A stretch of 64,000 nt of DNA from Callaeas wilsoni (lineage: Eukaryota > Chordata > Aves > Passeriformes > Callaeidae). Shown piece after piece: positions 40,401 to 52,320 of this stretch. The notes below the pieces were generated by a model that was not told the DNA's origin, made no database searches, and saw only the letters and a program-made list of their open reading frames with translations. A program made the translations under genes and the position numbers. Position 1 is the first letter of the stretch; every line of letters begins with the position of its first letter. The stretch spans positions 53,843 through 117,842 of the forward strand of contig VWPU01002146.1 of assembly GCA_013398955.1 (NCBI GenBank). The letters run 5' to 3'.

Positions 40401-43400
40401 TTGCTGGGGTGGTTGTGACTTGGGATCTCTGAGAATTTGCCATTGCCTACGAGGCACAAGCTGACCCTGTTGGGAGGGGAAGGTTGGTCATGTCCCTGCT
40501 CCCTCCAACAGCCCAGCTGTGTGCTGTGATACTACTTTCACTCTTGTCTCTCTGCTCTGGCTCATCTTCTTTTCCTCTTACAGAGCCTCCCAGGCAGACC
40601 AGGAGCTGTGTAGGATTGGAACTTAGGTGGAGGTTTGAGCATACAACAATGCAGTGCAGTCATTTATTTTATTGCAGCTCACCCTACTGGTACACAGGCT
40701 TTGTGTGTGAGATGTACATCCCTTTTCCCACAGCACTGGCTCTGCTTGGGAGGAGATGTGTGTGGTGTGCTCCCCTCCAGCAGAACCTGGTGTTGGAGCA
40801 GGCAGCACCACATGAGACCTCGGCCTGTGCTTAGGGAAGGGCAAATATCACTGTGGTCTATTTTCTATTGATTGCTGTTTCATGAAATCTCATTCTGTAC
40901 TCGTCATAACTGTACACAGGACTTTGGATGGATTTCTCTAATGGCAATGGGCAGGAGCAAATTAGCTTGAGTTTGTTATTCAAATAATCATGATAGTGGG
41001 ATGTTTCATGTTGTGCCATGCCTCCTCATGCTTCTAATGCTTCATATACAGGTGCTTATATACTAAAGCACCTGAGGGCCAGAACTTGACAAGCTAAAAA
41101 ATGTCTATAGGTAATCTCATGTTCTTTAAATAAGAAAAAAACACCTTATTAATAACTGTGACTCTGGAAAAGTTACAGAATGAAAATCCCAATTATGTTG
41201 ATAGTCTCTAGTGATTTGTACCAGTATTTAACTATTTGATCTACATATATTTGGAAAAATCTTATATGTGCTTATGCATGTTCTTTTGCAAAAGCCTAAA
41301 TATCTTATTTTTTGCACTAAATTTTATTTGCTTTAAAGGAAAACTCATCTGAAATCTCATTATTAAAATGAATGATAATGAACTATTTAGGTTTTTTTCT
41401 ATCAGCTGATGTTCAGGAGACCAAATGTAAGATCATAGCTTTGTAAAGTTAAATTGTGCAGTGACTGAGAATCAGTAACCAATGACTTTGTGTTCAAACA
41501 TTTTCTTTTCTGTATTACAGGCATTAAAAAGTGCTGTAATAACGCTTAAAATTGAAATAAACTCGTCCTGCGGTTTTCTCCCTAAGTTTGGTTTTTACTG
41601 TTAAATTGAAGGAAATACTTCTGCAAACCTCTCTTGCCTAGTGCACTTGGAGGGTATTTAGGTACAGGATTTGTTGCTAATTTCATGTTTTGTTGTATCC
41701 CTGATCATGCTCTAAAGAAAAATTTGAAACTTAATGGGTTGCAGAAAGGATGTTAGTGTGTTTGTGTCAGCTCTTTCCACTGCCATCACTTATAGCTTGA
41801 TACCCAGGTTACCCATCTACTTCCCTTTCCAGAATATTTAAAGTCATAAGAGTGGATAGTTCAGCTGTTAACCACTAAACTTCGCTGTGAAACTACGGGA
41901 TTTAACCTAAATCACACCCTTCCTTATATTGCATACAAATTCCACTAGATGTCATCTGGTATCGCACTGAAGGAGAAGGTTGGAACGGCCGTGTCCATCA
42001 GCTCAGACGTCCCTGCTGGGGGTGGGGACACTGCAGGGCCACCTCAACAGACAAAGAGTCCTGGTGAGACACTGAGACCTGCAGGTGACTTCTCACAGGG
42101 CCTTTTCCCTTTGGATTCCTGGTGCTGCCAGGTGCAGGGCACGGGACAGCCCTAGGGTCATGAAGGGATGTGCTACACAGGAATCAGTTACTGCTTCGTT
42201 TATTCGGTGGTTGAGCTGGATATGCTTTCCAGAAAGAAAATAAGGTAAATGGAAAAGTATCAAAACTGAGAAAATGGCTGTATCGCATCAGAGCTGCTGA
42301 ATTTATCAGCTGTCAGACCTGCTCTTTTTCTAGGGATTAACCTTCAGCTGCCAGCTAGCTTACACAATGTATGTTGACCATCTTGATTGCAACCATTTTT
42401 TCTTATCACTGAGGATAATTCTCCCAGAGGAGTTCTTGCTCAATCTTCCATTTCCTTTTCTGTTTTGCTGCACTCACTCACCTAACATCAACTTTTGTAG
42501 TTTTTGTGTTCTTTGGGTTTTTTCTCCTCCCACCCTTCTATTATTTCCTAATTATATTTCTGTTTCAATGCTGGTGTGCCCAATAAAGATCTCTCCCACC
42601 CACATCTGTCCCACGGTAGTGAATGTGGAAGTGCTGTCTGTCTCACTCAGTGTTGTACCCATTCTTTCCACCTACCCATGTGCTGCCCTGCCTGTACACT
42701 GCTCCCCCTCGCTCTGCAGTGCTCCCACACCCTGGCACTTGGGAATGTGGCCCCCCTGCTCCCTGGGGCTTGCCTGGTGCTCGTGTTCCCGACAGTGTCT
42801 TACAGGGACGTGTTAAACAGGAGCGCTGAGGACGTGCCTGGAGATCCAGGCCCAAGCACAGGGAAAGCAGTAAATAAAATATTCAGAGGTCTTCGTTAAC
42901 CTTGAGGAGACAACAAAGCGGATCTGGCTGCTACACATCCTCGTTGCTGTTTGAGTGGGTTTAGTACAGAAATAACGGATCGATGTTCTTGCTTAGTTCA
43001 GCCAGAGATGTTTCCAGAGAAGGGTCCCGTTTCGCTAATTACATCTTACTTGGTGATTTTGATAAATTCTGTTGGGAACTCTCTTGTTCTATGTTTGAAA
43101 ATAACCTCAAAACTAGTTAGGTTCTGTGTGCAACAAAGTTCTGCTCACAGGAATGCAGGGAACAGTGTTCACAGCTTCAGTCCTTCCAGTACGATCAAAC
43201 AACCAATAAATTGTCTGTGGATATAGAGATGATGACTTGTTTCTGGGTACAAGTTGGCATTGCCTGCTAATAGTTACTGCCTGAAGAATTAGAATAATTT
43301 CTGTATTCATGGCTTTAGGTTTTGTCAATAAGACTGGACAAATCTTACATCGTGACCCACTTCTGCAAACTCTATTAACCATTGTCCTGCTGAGTGAGAA

Positions 43401-46400
43401 CAGACTGAAGTCTAGATAGCACTTCTGGAAACCTGACCTCAGTTGTACTCTGTGACCTTTCTGTTCCTTTTTTGTTCCTAAAAATTGTGATGTCATTGTG
43501 TGAGCCTGATGTTCTGCAACCCTCTCAGCAGGAGAGGAAGCCATGCCATGAGAAGCTTGGACTAGTTTTTACAGGAACTTTCACCCTACCCATTCAGTCA
43601 GACTTGCCAGAGGTGTGCTGTGGTTTGGATACAAAGCACTGTGTGCCCTGAGCTCTGACAGTTCACACTTCCACCAAAGCTCAGCAGTGAACAGAACTTC
43701 TTACACCCCCTGCAAGTGTGTACTCCTTTGGAAGATGCCAGCTCGTCATCTTGCCATAACTCAGTGTCAAATTATTGATTATAGTGTGGTCCAAGTCAGA
43801 ATGTTTGACTCTCTTAGTCCAGGGCTCTGCTTTCCTCCAGATGTTTGTTCCAGCTCCTGGAGAGCTCCTGGCTGGACTTTGGGCCCTGTTTGAACATCCA
43901 GAGTGTGCCCAGGTTCCTCAGAGTGGCATAAACAACAAAAATGTTCCCAAACTCATGGCTGGTGAAATTCTGTTCAATTTCGAGTCTCTTCTCTGTATCT
44001 AAAGCTGCCTTCTTGACCTTCATGGCTGACAAACTGTTTGCCACAGTAAATACATTACAGACTTTTTCCATAGGTAGTACAGAAATCATGGGTTACTGAG
44101 TTATTAGTGTTATGCAGAGAGTGTTTATCTTGTTTTATTTTTAAAGTTAGCCCTCTAATAGCAGAAACCTTCTGACCATAGTGAGTTGAAAAAAAACCCC
44201 AAACCCCTTGTGACTCCAGTGATGTTGAGTTTTGTAGGCAGCTGTGCTGCCACTTTAGTACTTTGGCTGTGTAACAGACTTTGAAGAGAAGCATTGCTAA
44301 TCTGCTCTGTTTCTTTCTCTCTCTGAACACAGGACTAAAGTGGTCCTGAAAGGTTTACAGTTCTGCATTTCATGCTCTACTCCAGCTATTTTTAATTTTA
44401 TTAGTGAAAGGGACCATGTGACAGCAGGTCACTGAACTAGTTTAGATAAGTGCTTTAAGGCTGTGTGGTGCTTGAAGAAATTGAAGGGAAGTGCTCAGTA
44501 GAATGTAAATGTTGATCATCTTAGGGGTCTTTCAAGAGGGTCACTTCTGGGGATGTTTTGAGAAATGAGGGGGAATGGGTTTATTTCCAAAGTAGGCACA
44601 TTGGTTCTCGATTGATGTAAATCCCCTTTTAGTAACTAAAACCTTTGAGGCTTTATCTACCCAAACAAAGCCAGGGGATAACCTTAAGTCCTCTCTAACT
44701 TTGTTTCTGAGCATCTAAGACAAGTTTAAATCATCCAATGAATATTAAGCAAGAACTTGTTTTTCGATTTCTGCCTCTGTTTTAATGACTAAAGATTTAA
44801 TTTCAAAAAGCTTCATCTGTAGACATTACACACTCTGATACAACTGACTCATGTCTCTGAATGGAAGATGAGAGCATCTAGTTTTTCCATGTTGTACTAT
44901 CTATTTTTTGTTTTCAAACTCATTTCACAACCATAAAGAAGGTGGCATGCGAAAAGCTTGTTACTTCAGTGTGGGCTGGGATGGGTGGCACTGAGGAGTC
45001 TATGGTGGTGAATTTGTACTGTTCATCACTATCTCAGCTTTAATTTCCTTCCTGTTTCACTGTTTGTAATAATACAATGTTTCTATGGGTGGCCTGTTCA
45101 ACATATGGGAGAGATTTATACTGTGCTGTACCATATTTTTATTTAGGATAATATTAAAAATATCTGTTTTGGGTAATTAAGTTTTCCAAATTGGAGAGGT
45201 CAAAGCTAGGGTTCTAAATACACATTCAGGATCTCCTGGACTCTTGAATCATTCCGTAAAGAAAGCTGCAACAGAGGGAAGTTATTTTGCTTCCAAAAGT
45301 GTACCTGAAGATGGTACAGTGATTGATTTTTCCACTGGAACATTAACAAACAATGAAAATATTTTTTCAGGGGTAAGGTAGAACACTTAAAGAAAAGTCT
45401 GAGTCACTACTGTCAAATCTTAAAGCTTTTCCATGTACTGCATCCTGTTTCCCTGCACTGTTCTGTAGCTGATGGCCAACCTGATTCAACTGTTTCTTTC
45501 AGAGACAGTGAATGGAACAGCAAATTTCCATTCTCTCATGGTACATCTTTTCCAAAGAGAGAAAGTGAAATCTCTGTTTAAAAAAAGGCCCAACCCACAG
45601 CTGTGAAACCAGTGTGTGGTATTGGGGCTGTTCCTGAGCATGAGTGGAGGGAGATGAGTGCACCCACCTTGCACATGAACTGAGATGCCAGAAAGCTCTG
45701 AGTCCTTTGGTCCGTGTGTTCTGTCCGAGTCATCCAGATCCCTCAGACCTTGTTCAAACAACCACTCATCCAGAGCCAGGCCTGAATTTCTGCTGTGCTG
45801 TTATTTGCTTGGTAAAACGTGGTTGTGTTGTCAGGGGTGCTCGAGTGGGCTGGAATATCTCTGGAATTAAAAATCTGGGCAATTGACCTTTGCAGTTGAT
45901 ATCAGGTTTGTACTGCAAATAAGGTGAGAGACTTGAAAATAGCCAAGGTTGTTGGGTTGTACACACTGGAATGGTTTATTTTTGAAGAAGAAAAATACCT
46001 TTCTCCTCTCTCGCTCTACCAAATTATGAAGTAGGGATAGATGCTTGTAGAAGGCAGTCAAAAGTCCATTCTACCTTCCTCAGAAATTCTGGTCTATACT
46101 AATTGTGTAATACAAGTTGGTGAAATTGCTCTGCTAGTCTCCTCTGCCAGCAACAAGTCATTCAAAAATAAATGAAAATCCTAACTATCCATGCTATGAA
46201 ATATGATTTTAGCCAGAAATTTCAAACAAGTGTTTGGCTAAATCATAGCAAAACTCTGGAACTGCAGGGGGAGCAAATGAAGATCAGGGCCATAATATTT
46301 TAAGGGATTTACAATCAAAAGGATAATGTTACTTGAATGCAGTGTCTGTTTAGAGGGTAGCTGATATTTCAAAGTTCTCTTTTATCTTCTGTGAGCTTGA

Positions 46401-47740
46401 AATTCTGCAGACAGACATTTGGTCCATGTAAACTGTGTCAGAGCAAACATGGTGATGCACCTTGTGTGGGAGGCACAGTTGTTATTCCTACTTCACAGCA
46501 ATTAGATTTATTCCTAGTGATCCTAGAAAATTATTTCATGTAAGAATGCCAACTGGAGACTGGTTTACATTATTCCAGGAGCATTCAGGTTTTGCAGTCA
46601 GACTCTCTTGGGAACACATAACTTAACAATAATACTGCAGGACCAAGGTCTTTTCTTCTGCATTTATGAGCCTTGAAAGGAAGATGTGATTTGCAGTGGC
46701 TTCCAGATACTACAGTAGGTGATGGTGGAAGTTGGCACTTTTCTATGTTCCTTCCAGCTGTTTTGCTTCTGACAGAGATTTTGGTTCTCCCCTGGAGGTC
46801 CCAAAGTCCCCAAAGAGTGGCAGTAAGAACATGGTCTGCTCTCACCAAGAGGTGACGTCTCTGAATTTATAGCTTCTCCCTTTGGCACAGAACAGAGTGG
46901 GGCTCACAAAGCTCATGTTATTTTGGAAAAATGGAAAATTTGCAAGGGTGAGATAAAATCTTGTATTGCCACACATGTGATACCAGTGTCTCATGATGGG
47001 AACTCATAAAACCAAGACATTCTTTGGTTTATTTTCATTATAAGCTCTAATGTCACAAGGTCTCAAACACTTGAGTTTTGGGAGTGCTCTTGTTAGTTAC
47101 ATATTTCAAGAATAATTACAACTCTTTTTTTCCTTTAGTTCTCATCACTACCCACTTCGGTATAGGCTACTTGTTACATTTTAGAGTAAATTTAATGCAG
47201 TATTGGCAGTGCAATGAAAAGACCTTTGATGCTAGTATTGGTACTCTATGTCACATTCTGGATCCTGCCAGTATCAGTAATGCCAATATCCCAAACAGTG
47301 TGACTGCTGGGGAGTCTCTCTGGTTGCTGCCTGTCTGCATAAGCAAACATGGGTGATCCACATGCTCAACTCATCTTTAGTGTCAAAGAGGATTGAACTG
47401 TGGGGTCGTTGGCTCAATATTTTCTATGTTTGAGGTTTGACTTGGGTGCTGGTAGCTGAGGCAGCACGAAAATACAAAGGAAATTTAGACCTACTCATCT
47501 TTATTTATTTCCTTTTTGGGGGGTTGTGAGGATGGGTCTATGTAAGTCAGTATCACCTACTCCAGGTAACTCAGATTATGGTTCTGTAAAATGGGCAAAA
47601 GGAGAGAGAAGCGGTGGAGGTAAAATTAGTATTTGAATATGGAGATGAGAAGTAGTAGCACGGTGAGACTGAAGGGAATTGTGTTTCAATATTTCAGTAA
47701 CTACGATGGAAAAATCACTTCAAATAAGATGTAAAACCAC
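34446..47740. other. RGS13-RGS1 interval
   Basis: About 13 kb, probably carrying the RGS13 promoter and untranslated exons, as the mammalian gene has long 5' non-coding introns. No such exon could be identified with confidence. The GC-richer part (36.1-36.8 kb) and 42.4-42.9 kb carry ORFs of 107-149 codons without recognisable content. No transposon was recognised. Confidence 0.6.
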
Positions 47741-47748
47741 TACACATC

Positions 47749-47754
47749 TTTATT
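47749..47754 (-). promoter_or_regulatory. RGS1: Candidate RGS1 poly(A) signal
   Basis: TTTATT on the + strand reads AATAAA on the gene strand, about 645 nt after the RGS1 stop. The interval between them is AT-rich and non-coding, as a 3' UTR would be. An AATAAA also overlaps the stop codon itself and is unlikely to be used. Another lies near 47.5 kb, so the 3' UTR could be longer. Confidence 0.45.
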
Positions 47755-48397
47755 TTTAACTATTTTAATGAAGAGTTACTTATTATTTTTCAATAAATTA
47801 AACAACCAAGATGCTACATACCTGCCTGTTGAATACAAACTTAATAAAAATACAGCTTACATAATTCTTATATAATTTAAACCACATCTATTTTAAGATG
47901 TGTCAATTTAGAATATGTTTACATAGCACAACAGCATTGAGGAGGTCACACTCACACTTATTAAGGCTTCATAGATTTTTAAAAGAGATGTCAGTCTTGT
48001 CTTGGCATTTTGTTATGCCCAGAAGTGTCAGTCATCCTAGTTTTTCTTCTGAACTTGATAATCTTTTCCCAATGCTCAGCTCGTGAGTCTCGCACTTCCT
48101 GACAATCAGCAGTTCTTTGGGATCTAAGGCCCAGTTCAGTGTCCATGGTGCAGTTCAAGCATCAGTTTCCATATCCTGACTTTTTTCCATGGCGCGTGGG
48201 AGGAGGGGTTTTCTCCCTGTGCTGCTCTTGCCCTCCAGCTCTGATCCTGCATTCTCTTGGGTGTGGAGCTGTTTGCGTCTCCCTCTTACTCCTCCTCCCA
48301 AGACAGGAATTTTCCTTGGCGAGATCCAACCACCGTGGAGGATCTCTTCACAGGATATTTTACAGAGTCCACTTGGCTCTTTGCTGCCTTAAACACT

Positions 48398-48583
48398 TTA
48401 TTTTGAAGTGTTGGTTTGCAGCTGGTTCAAAAGGTTCAGGTAGGATTTGGATTTTAAAAATCTGGGATACGAATCCCTTTCCATAAGCACGTACACTGTT
48501 TTCTGTGCTTCATCAAAACTTGTGTGAGTTGGGTCTTGAGCCTTTTTGGCTGTTGCTTCCCTCATCTGATAGTCAATATTGAT
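48398..48583 (-). CDS. RGS1: RGS1 coding exon 5 (end of RGS box and C-terminus)
   Basis: 186 nt, phase 0, encoding residues 139-199 and TAA. It begins [14 protein letters not shown], includes [20 protein letters not shown] and ends LQTNTSK. The acceptor is a long T-tract followed by CCAG. The Phe-Asp-Glu-Ala-Gln and Asp-Ser-Tyr-Pro-Arg-Phe-Leu motifs close the RGS fold. Confidence 0.95.
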   Translation of the reverse strand: MNIDYQMREATAKKAQDPTHTSFDEAQKTVYVLMERDSYPRFLKSKSYLNLLNQLQTNTSK

Positions 48584-51225
48584 CTGGAAAAGAAAAAAAA
48601 ATAAATGCTGTTAAAAAACTTAACTTAAAAATGTAGTCTCTTTCTATATTTCTTTGTCAAAACATGAATTTGCAGCCTTAGAACTCTATGATAGTTCAAT
48701 GTCAGAACTGTAAATTGGAGGAAATTAAATACCTGTATCCCAGTTAGGCACAAAAATTGTTTTTTGCTATAGAAATGTCCTTTGTTCTGGAGTCAGAATT
48801 AATACAGCTCAACTTTGAGGAACAACTTCCAGTTGCTAAGAGAAATCTTGTGTTGAATGTCTCCAGTTTAAATATGATCAACATACAGAACTTCAACTTT
48901 TCCAGAAGGTCCGTGTATGTTAAAAGACAAGAGATGTTCTGTGGTTCTTCCACTTGCAAACACAAAGAATCTCCAAAGGCCATCAGCAATTCCAGCTGGG
49001 CTGACTCAGTGAAGAGCATCATGTGCTGAGCTGCTGAGGCCTTTGCTGAGCTCTGCTGGTGGCTCTGCCAGGACTGGCCTGCACCCCGTGGGTTTTGTGA
49101 GAGCTGATCACGCCACGCTGCAGGCAGCAGCGAAGCGAGAAGGGACCTGCAACCTGTCCTTGTCTTCCTCTCACGCCACTGAGTGCGTGCGTGAGCATCC
49201 CAGCGAAGGCACGCTTCTGACTCTGCACAGGCTGCCTTTGGACATACCTGCTTAATGGCATCTGACTGAACAAACTCCTCATAAATCCTCTCTGCTTTGC
49301 CATGTAAGTGATCGGACTTGGTTTTCTTGTAATCCTCACAGGCCAACCAGAACTCAATGTTCTCCTCGCTGAACTCTGACTTCAGGAACTCCCGAAAGAC
49401 GCCTTGACCACCTAAAGCCAACGCAAATAGGTCATCATTTACTGCATGATATTTGTGACCAGGGAGGAGAAAATAAATAGCAGAAGTTGTATTGAAATCT
49501 GATGTAAAATCTTGCCAAAATACACTGTTCTTCCCTTCTTCAGCATACTACAGATATTCTAATATTAAGGCTGATGGGAGTCTTCCTAATTATGTTCAGT
49601 GTTTTTAGATCTAGACCCTGGGTACCAAATTATAACCATGGATTCTAGTCCTTCCTAAATGGATTGTCTTAGGGTGTAGGTGGAGAGAAAATTCCAGATT
49701 AAACTGGTGTATTATCCAAGCATCGAAGAGCGACCAAAACAAGCTACTTGGGGATTAATTGCTATACTGAAAATGGAAAAAAACCCCAAACCTCAACTCA
49801 GAAGCCACACTGTGGCAGTGTCCATGTTACGCTAGAGCTGTAAGGAATTGAAGTGTAGCTGCCCATTGTCTGACAGTGTTTCTGCAATGCTACAGCTTTG
49901 CCTCTTTGGTGAGATTAGATAGGATTCTGTCCTCAGAGTGAGAACAGTCATACTGAAGTAACAGACTTACTTTGGCTGGCCAAGAGCTTTTCCAAAGACT
50001 GTGACCATTGAATAACTTCCTCGGCAGAAAGCCTAAGGTGACAAGAAAAAGAAAAGACTTTAGGCAAGAAACCATGGGGGTTTTTTGTATGTCTGAAGGA
50101 GATAGATTTTATAATTTATTATTACATTCCAGGAACATATGCCAGGTATTTTACTAAATTTATGGCTTTGTCATAATCTGAAATCCTGCAGACAACCTAC
50201 GTTGAGAAAAATAATCAGAGATGGAAAAAAAATCGAACTATGATGTTATCTTGAATTCTGTTCCCAGGAAAATAATGTTTTATGGTAACTATGATAAAAT
50301 TATTTTGTACCTGTACTTCTGTTTCCATATTTTTGCAATCAGAATGGTAATACCCCTACTCCTCACTTAGGTGAGAAGCAATTTTTCTTGTAAGACTTTA
50401 GAGAACAGGTACAATGTCCCTCTGATAAAAATGGATTTAACCAAAGTGTCTTCTCCCTCACTGTTTGATGCAAACATATCAAACACTAATTAAAAATCCT
50501 TAACTCCATGAGTAGTTTCTAATTACTAATGTTCACCTCTCCTGCATTTTAGAAATTCTAGATATTTTTACAATATTTGTTGTTCTACAAGTAGTTTAGA
50601 AATGAAATAATTTACTATATAGTAATCTAGCTATAACTGTATTCTATAACTTGGTGTGTTTCGGTACTTACATGACATTTTTAGAGCTGGAAGTCTTGAT
50701 CCCAGATTCAATGTGTGGTACCATGCACTTCAAATAACTTTTGAGATCTGCACCACTGAAACAATGAACAGACATTTTTTAATCCGTTAGAGTTGCAGTT
50801 GCACTTAAATTCTATTTAAACTTTCTTCAAACTGTCAAACAGAGGCAGCTCCATCCTATGACTGAAGTCTGGGAAGTTACATATACAAGTAATTTTTTAA
50901 AAAAGACTGAGGCCCCCACTGTATCAAAATTCTACTTCTAATTGCTTAAAGTAATTAATTAATTGGCATGCCTCAGCTCAAGCTTTTTTAATGATGTTGC
51001 AGTCCTGGGCTTTGAACAGGTTTTGTTCATTTTGCAGTGCTAGTTCTTAATATCCAAGTTTAGTAGAGTGTTACTTTCGCTTCTAATACATTAAATTTTA
51101 TATAGAGTTGTGTATACTTACAAAGCCTTTTGCTTCTTTTTATGGACTTTGCCTTCTGCAAGCTTGCAGTCTTCTTTTCCGTTTAATTCAGTCATGTTGT
51201 TGTGGGAGAAGAAGAATCCCGGCAT
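48398..51225 (-). CDS. RGS1: Regulator of G-protein signalling 1 (five coding exons, complete)
   Basis: Spliced CDS: 51225-51122, 50755-50672, 50032-49971, 49411-49248, 48583-48398. These sum to 600 nt, or 199 residues plus TAA, and every intron is GT-AG with matching phase. Residues 1-34 form a variable lysine-rich head. Residues 36-55 resemble the R4 amphipathic membrane-binding helix ([20 protein letters not shown]). The RGS box runs from about residue 69 to 188, with the hallmark [19 protein letters not shown] at 95-113 and DSYPRFLKS at 175-183. E100/N101 and L171, D175 and R179 match the G-alpha contact residues known from RGS4, so GAP activity is expected. The family accelerates GTP hydrolysis on Gi/Gq alpha subunits at the plasma membrane and limits chemokine-receptor signalling in lymphocytes. 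The MPG...FFS start and the close match to mammalian RGS1 (human long form 209 residues) separate it from RGS2, RGS13, RGS18 and RGS21. An in-frame TGA 30 nt upstream of the ATG, at 51255-51253, excludes the longer N-terminus of the human long isoform on this transcript. Confidence 0.95.
49248..49411 (-). CDS. RGS1: RGS1 coding exon 4 (core RGS box)
   Basis: 164 nt encoding residues 85-138 plus two bases of Ser84. It contains the most conserved RGS motif, [19 protein letters not shown], followed by [17 protein letters not shown]. The acceptor is GGCTTTAG and the donor is CAG|GTATGT. The open frame reads on into intron 4, but residues after AIKQ lose all RGS similarity, and the next exon restores it with INID. 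Confidence 0.96.
49971..50032 (-). CDS. RGS1: RGS1 coding exon 3 (start of RGS box)
   Basis: 62 nt, entering at phase 2 and leaving at phase 1. Encodes [20 protein letters not shown], the first helices of the RGS box. The acceptor is CACCTTAG and the donor is A|GTAAGT. The length and phases are identical to the orthologous exon of RGS13 at 34228-34289. Confidence 0.94.
50672..50755 (-). CDS. RGS1: RGS1 coding exon 2 (amphipathic helix)
   Basis: 84 nt, phase 2 in and phase 2 out, with a TTGTTTCAG acceptor and an AT|GTAAGT donor. It encodes residues 36-62, including the [17 protein letters not shown] segment. That segment alternates hydrophobic and basic residues and carries one Cys (residue 45), as in the membrane-targeting helix of R4 RGS proteins. 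The final codon (Met63) is split AT|G across the junction, a detail shared with the candidate RGS13 exon. Confidence 0.93.
51122..51225 (-). CDS. RGS1: RGS1 coding exon 1
   Basis: 104 nt encoding residues 1-34 and two bases of codon 35 (Phe). It starts [10 protein letters not shown] and continues into a Lys-rich stretch. The donor, read on the minus strand, is TT|GTAAGT at 51121, a full consensus. The corresponding region of human RGS1 begins MPGMFFS, which supports this ATG. Intron 1 (51121-50756) is only 366 nt. Confidence 0.93.
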
Positions 51226-51282
51226 TTTACTTGACTTTAACGTGAAGAGCCCTCAGCCACGATAATCCTCCAAGCCCCAACT

Positions 51283-51420
51283 GACAGCTCCCTGCCTCTG
51301 CTGCCGCCTTTTATTGCCGCAGGCAGCCCTGGAGCTGGTGTGAGCAGAGCTGTTTATCATGTATTTTCATCACAAACGCTGGAAGTTCCCCTTTCAGAGC
51401 ACAGTGACGTGAGTCTTTTG
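51283..51420 (-). promoter_or_regulatory. RGS1: RGS1 core promoter with TATA-like box, NF-kB-type site and CRE-like site
   Basis: Read on the minus strand, CAATAAAAGG (51316-51307) is a TATA-like element. It lies about 31 bp before TCAGTT, a plausible initiator with its A at 51282, giving a 5' UTR of about 57 nt before the ATG. Further upstream, GGAAGTTCCC on the + strand (51381-51390; GGGAACTTCC on the gene strand) fits the NF-kB consensus GGGRNYYYCC. TGACGTGA (51405-51412) is CRE-like. Mammalian RGS1 is an activation-induced lymphocyte gene, so these sites make sense, but their use here is inferred. Confidence 0.6.
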
Positions 51421-52320
51421 AGAAAGAAAACAGTCAGCGGTGTCTCGTGGTTGGGGTTAAACCAGATGAGGCAGAATTGCTCTGGGGTTGTGTGACTGTG
51501 TATGTCTGTTACCAAAAAACAACAACAAACCCCTCTAGAACTTTGAATTCTTGTTCCTTTCTGATTGGTTCTTGCAAGTCAGAAGTATTTTTTGGTTTGA
51601 TCAACAGAGCTGCAAATACTGCAGTTTTTTCTTGACAAAATTCACTTGTTGCGTGCCTGTGCCCTGCAATTTCGTACTTTTCAGTTGGTTAGGTGAGCTC
51701 AGCAGGATACAAGGAAAAGGTACTTTAGGATAGCCCAGTGCTCAAGTTCCATATGGAAGCAGCTATTTGCAAATCCCCTGTTGCTCTTCAAACTAGAACA
51801 TTACATTAGACAGGTTTGTTTAGACACGTGCTGTGAAAATATTTAGAAGTGGTTTTCTCAGGAAAGGGTTTTGAAGCAGCAAGAACTTATTTAATTTGGT
51901 TTCATTTTAGCAAGTCAGGTTATTTGGAAACACAATGCCATATTTCAGGAATACCTCCCTAATTTTAAGTGATTTGGCATGTATAAACATTAATTAGGTT
52001 AGAGCTGTTGTTGTAAACACAGCGTGAATATTACAAGCTGTTTGAGGGAGGTGTGAGTTGTTTGTACATACTTGAGTTCCACTGCAAAAAAAAGCAGCCA
52101 CAGATATAAAGCAAGACAGAGAATTAAGTGTAACTCTCTATTTATCTGTCCAGGATGGTGATTTAGATGTTGAAATACTTAATCTAGCCCCTGAGCATCC
52201 TAATTTCTGCTTTTTTGCTTGGTTGGTTTTTTTTCCTATGATATTTCAAAGTTGTTGGGGTTTTTTTGTTTGTTTGGGGTTTTTTTTGTTTACTAAATAA
52301 CGTGTGCAACTTTGACTACT

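Noticed and set aside
42367..42899. ORFs of 149 and 107 codons on the + strand
   Set aside because: Cys/Pro/Leu/Phe-rich composition typical of chance frames, overlapping others on both strands, with no domain or coherent splice pattern.
48744..49421. A 225-codon minus-strand ORF read as a single-exon RGS protein
   Set aside because: Only the part from 49411 to 49248 is RGS1 exon 4. The rest is read-through into intron 4, after a clear CAG|GTATGT donor.
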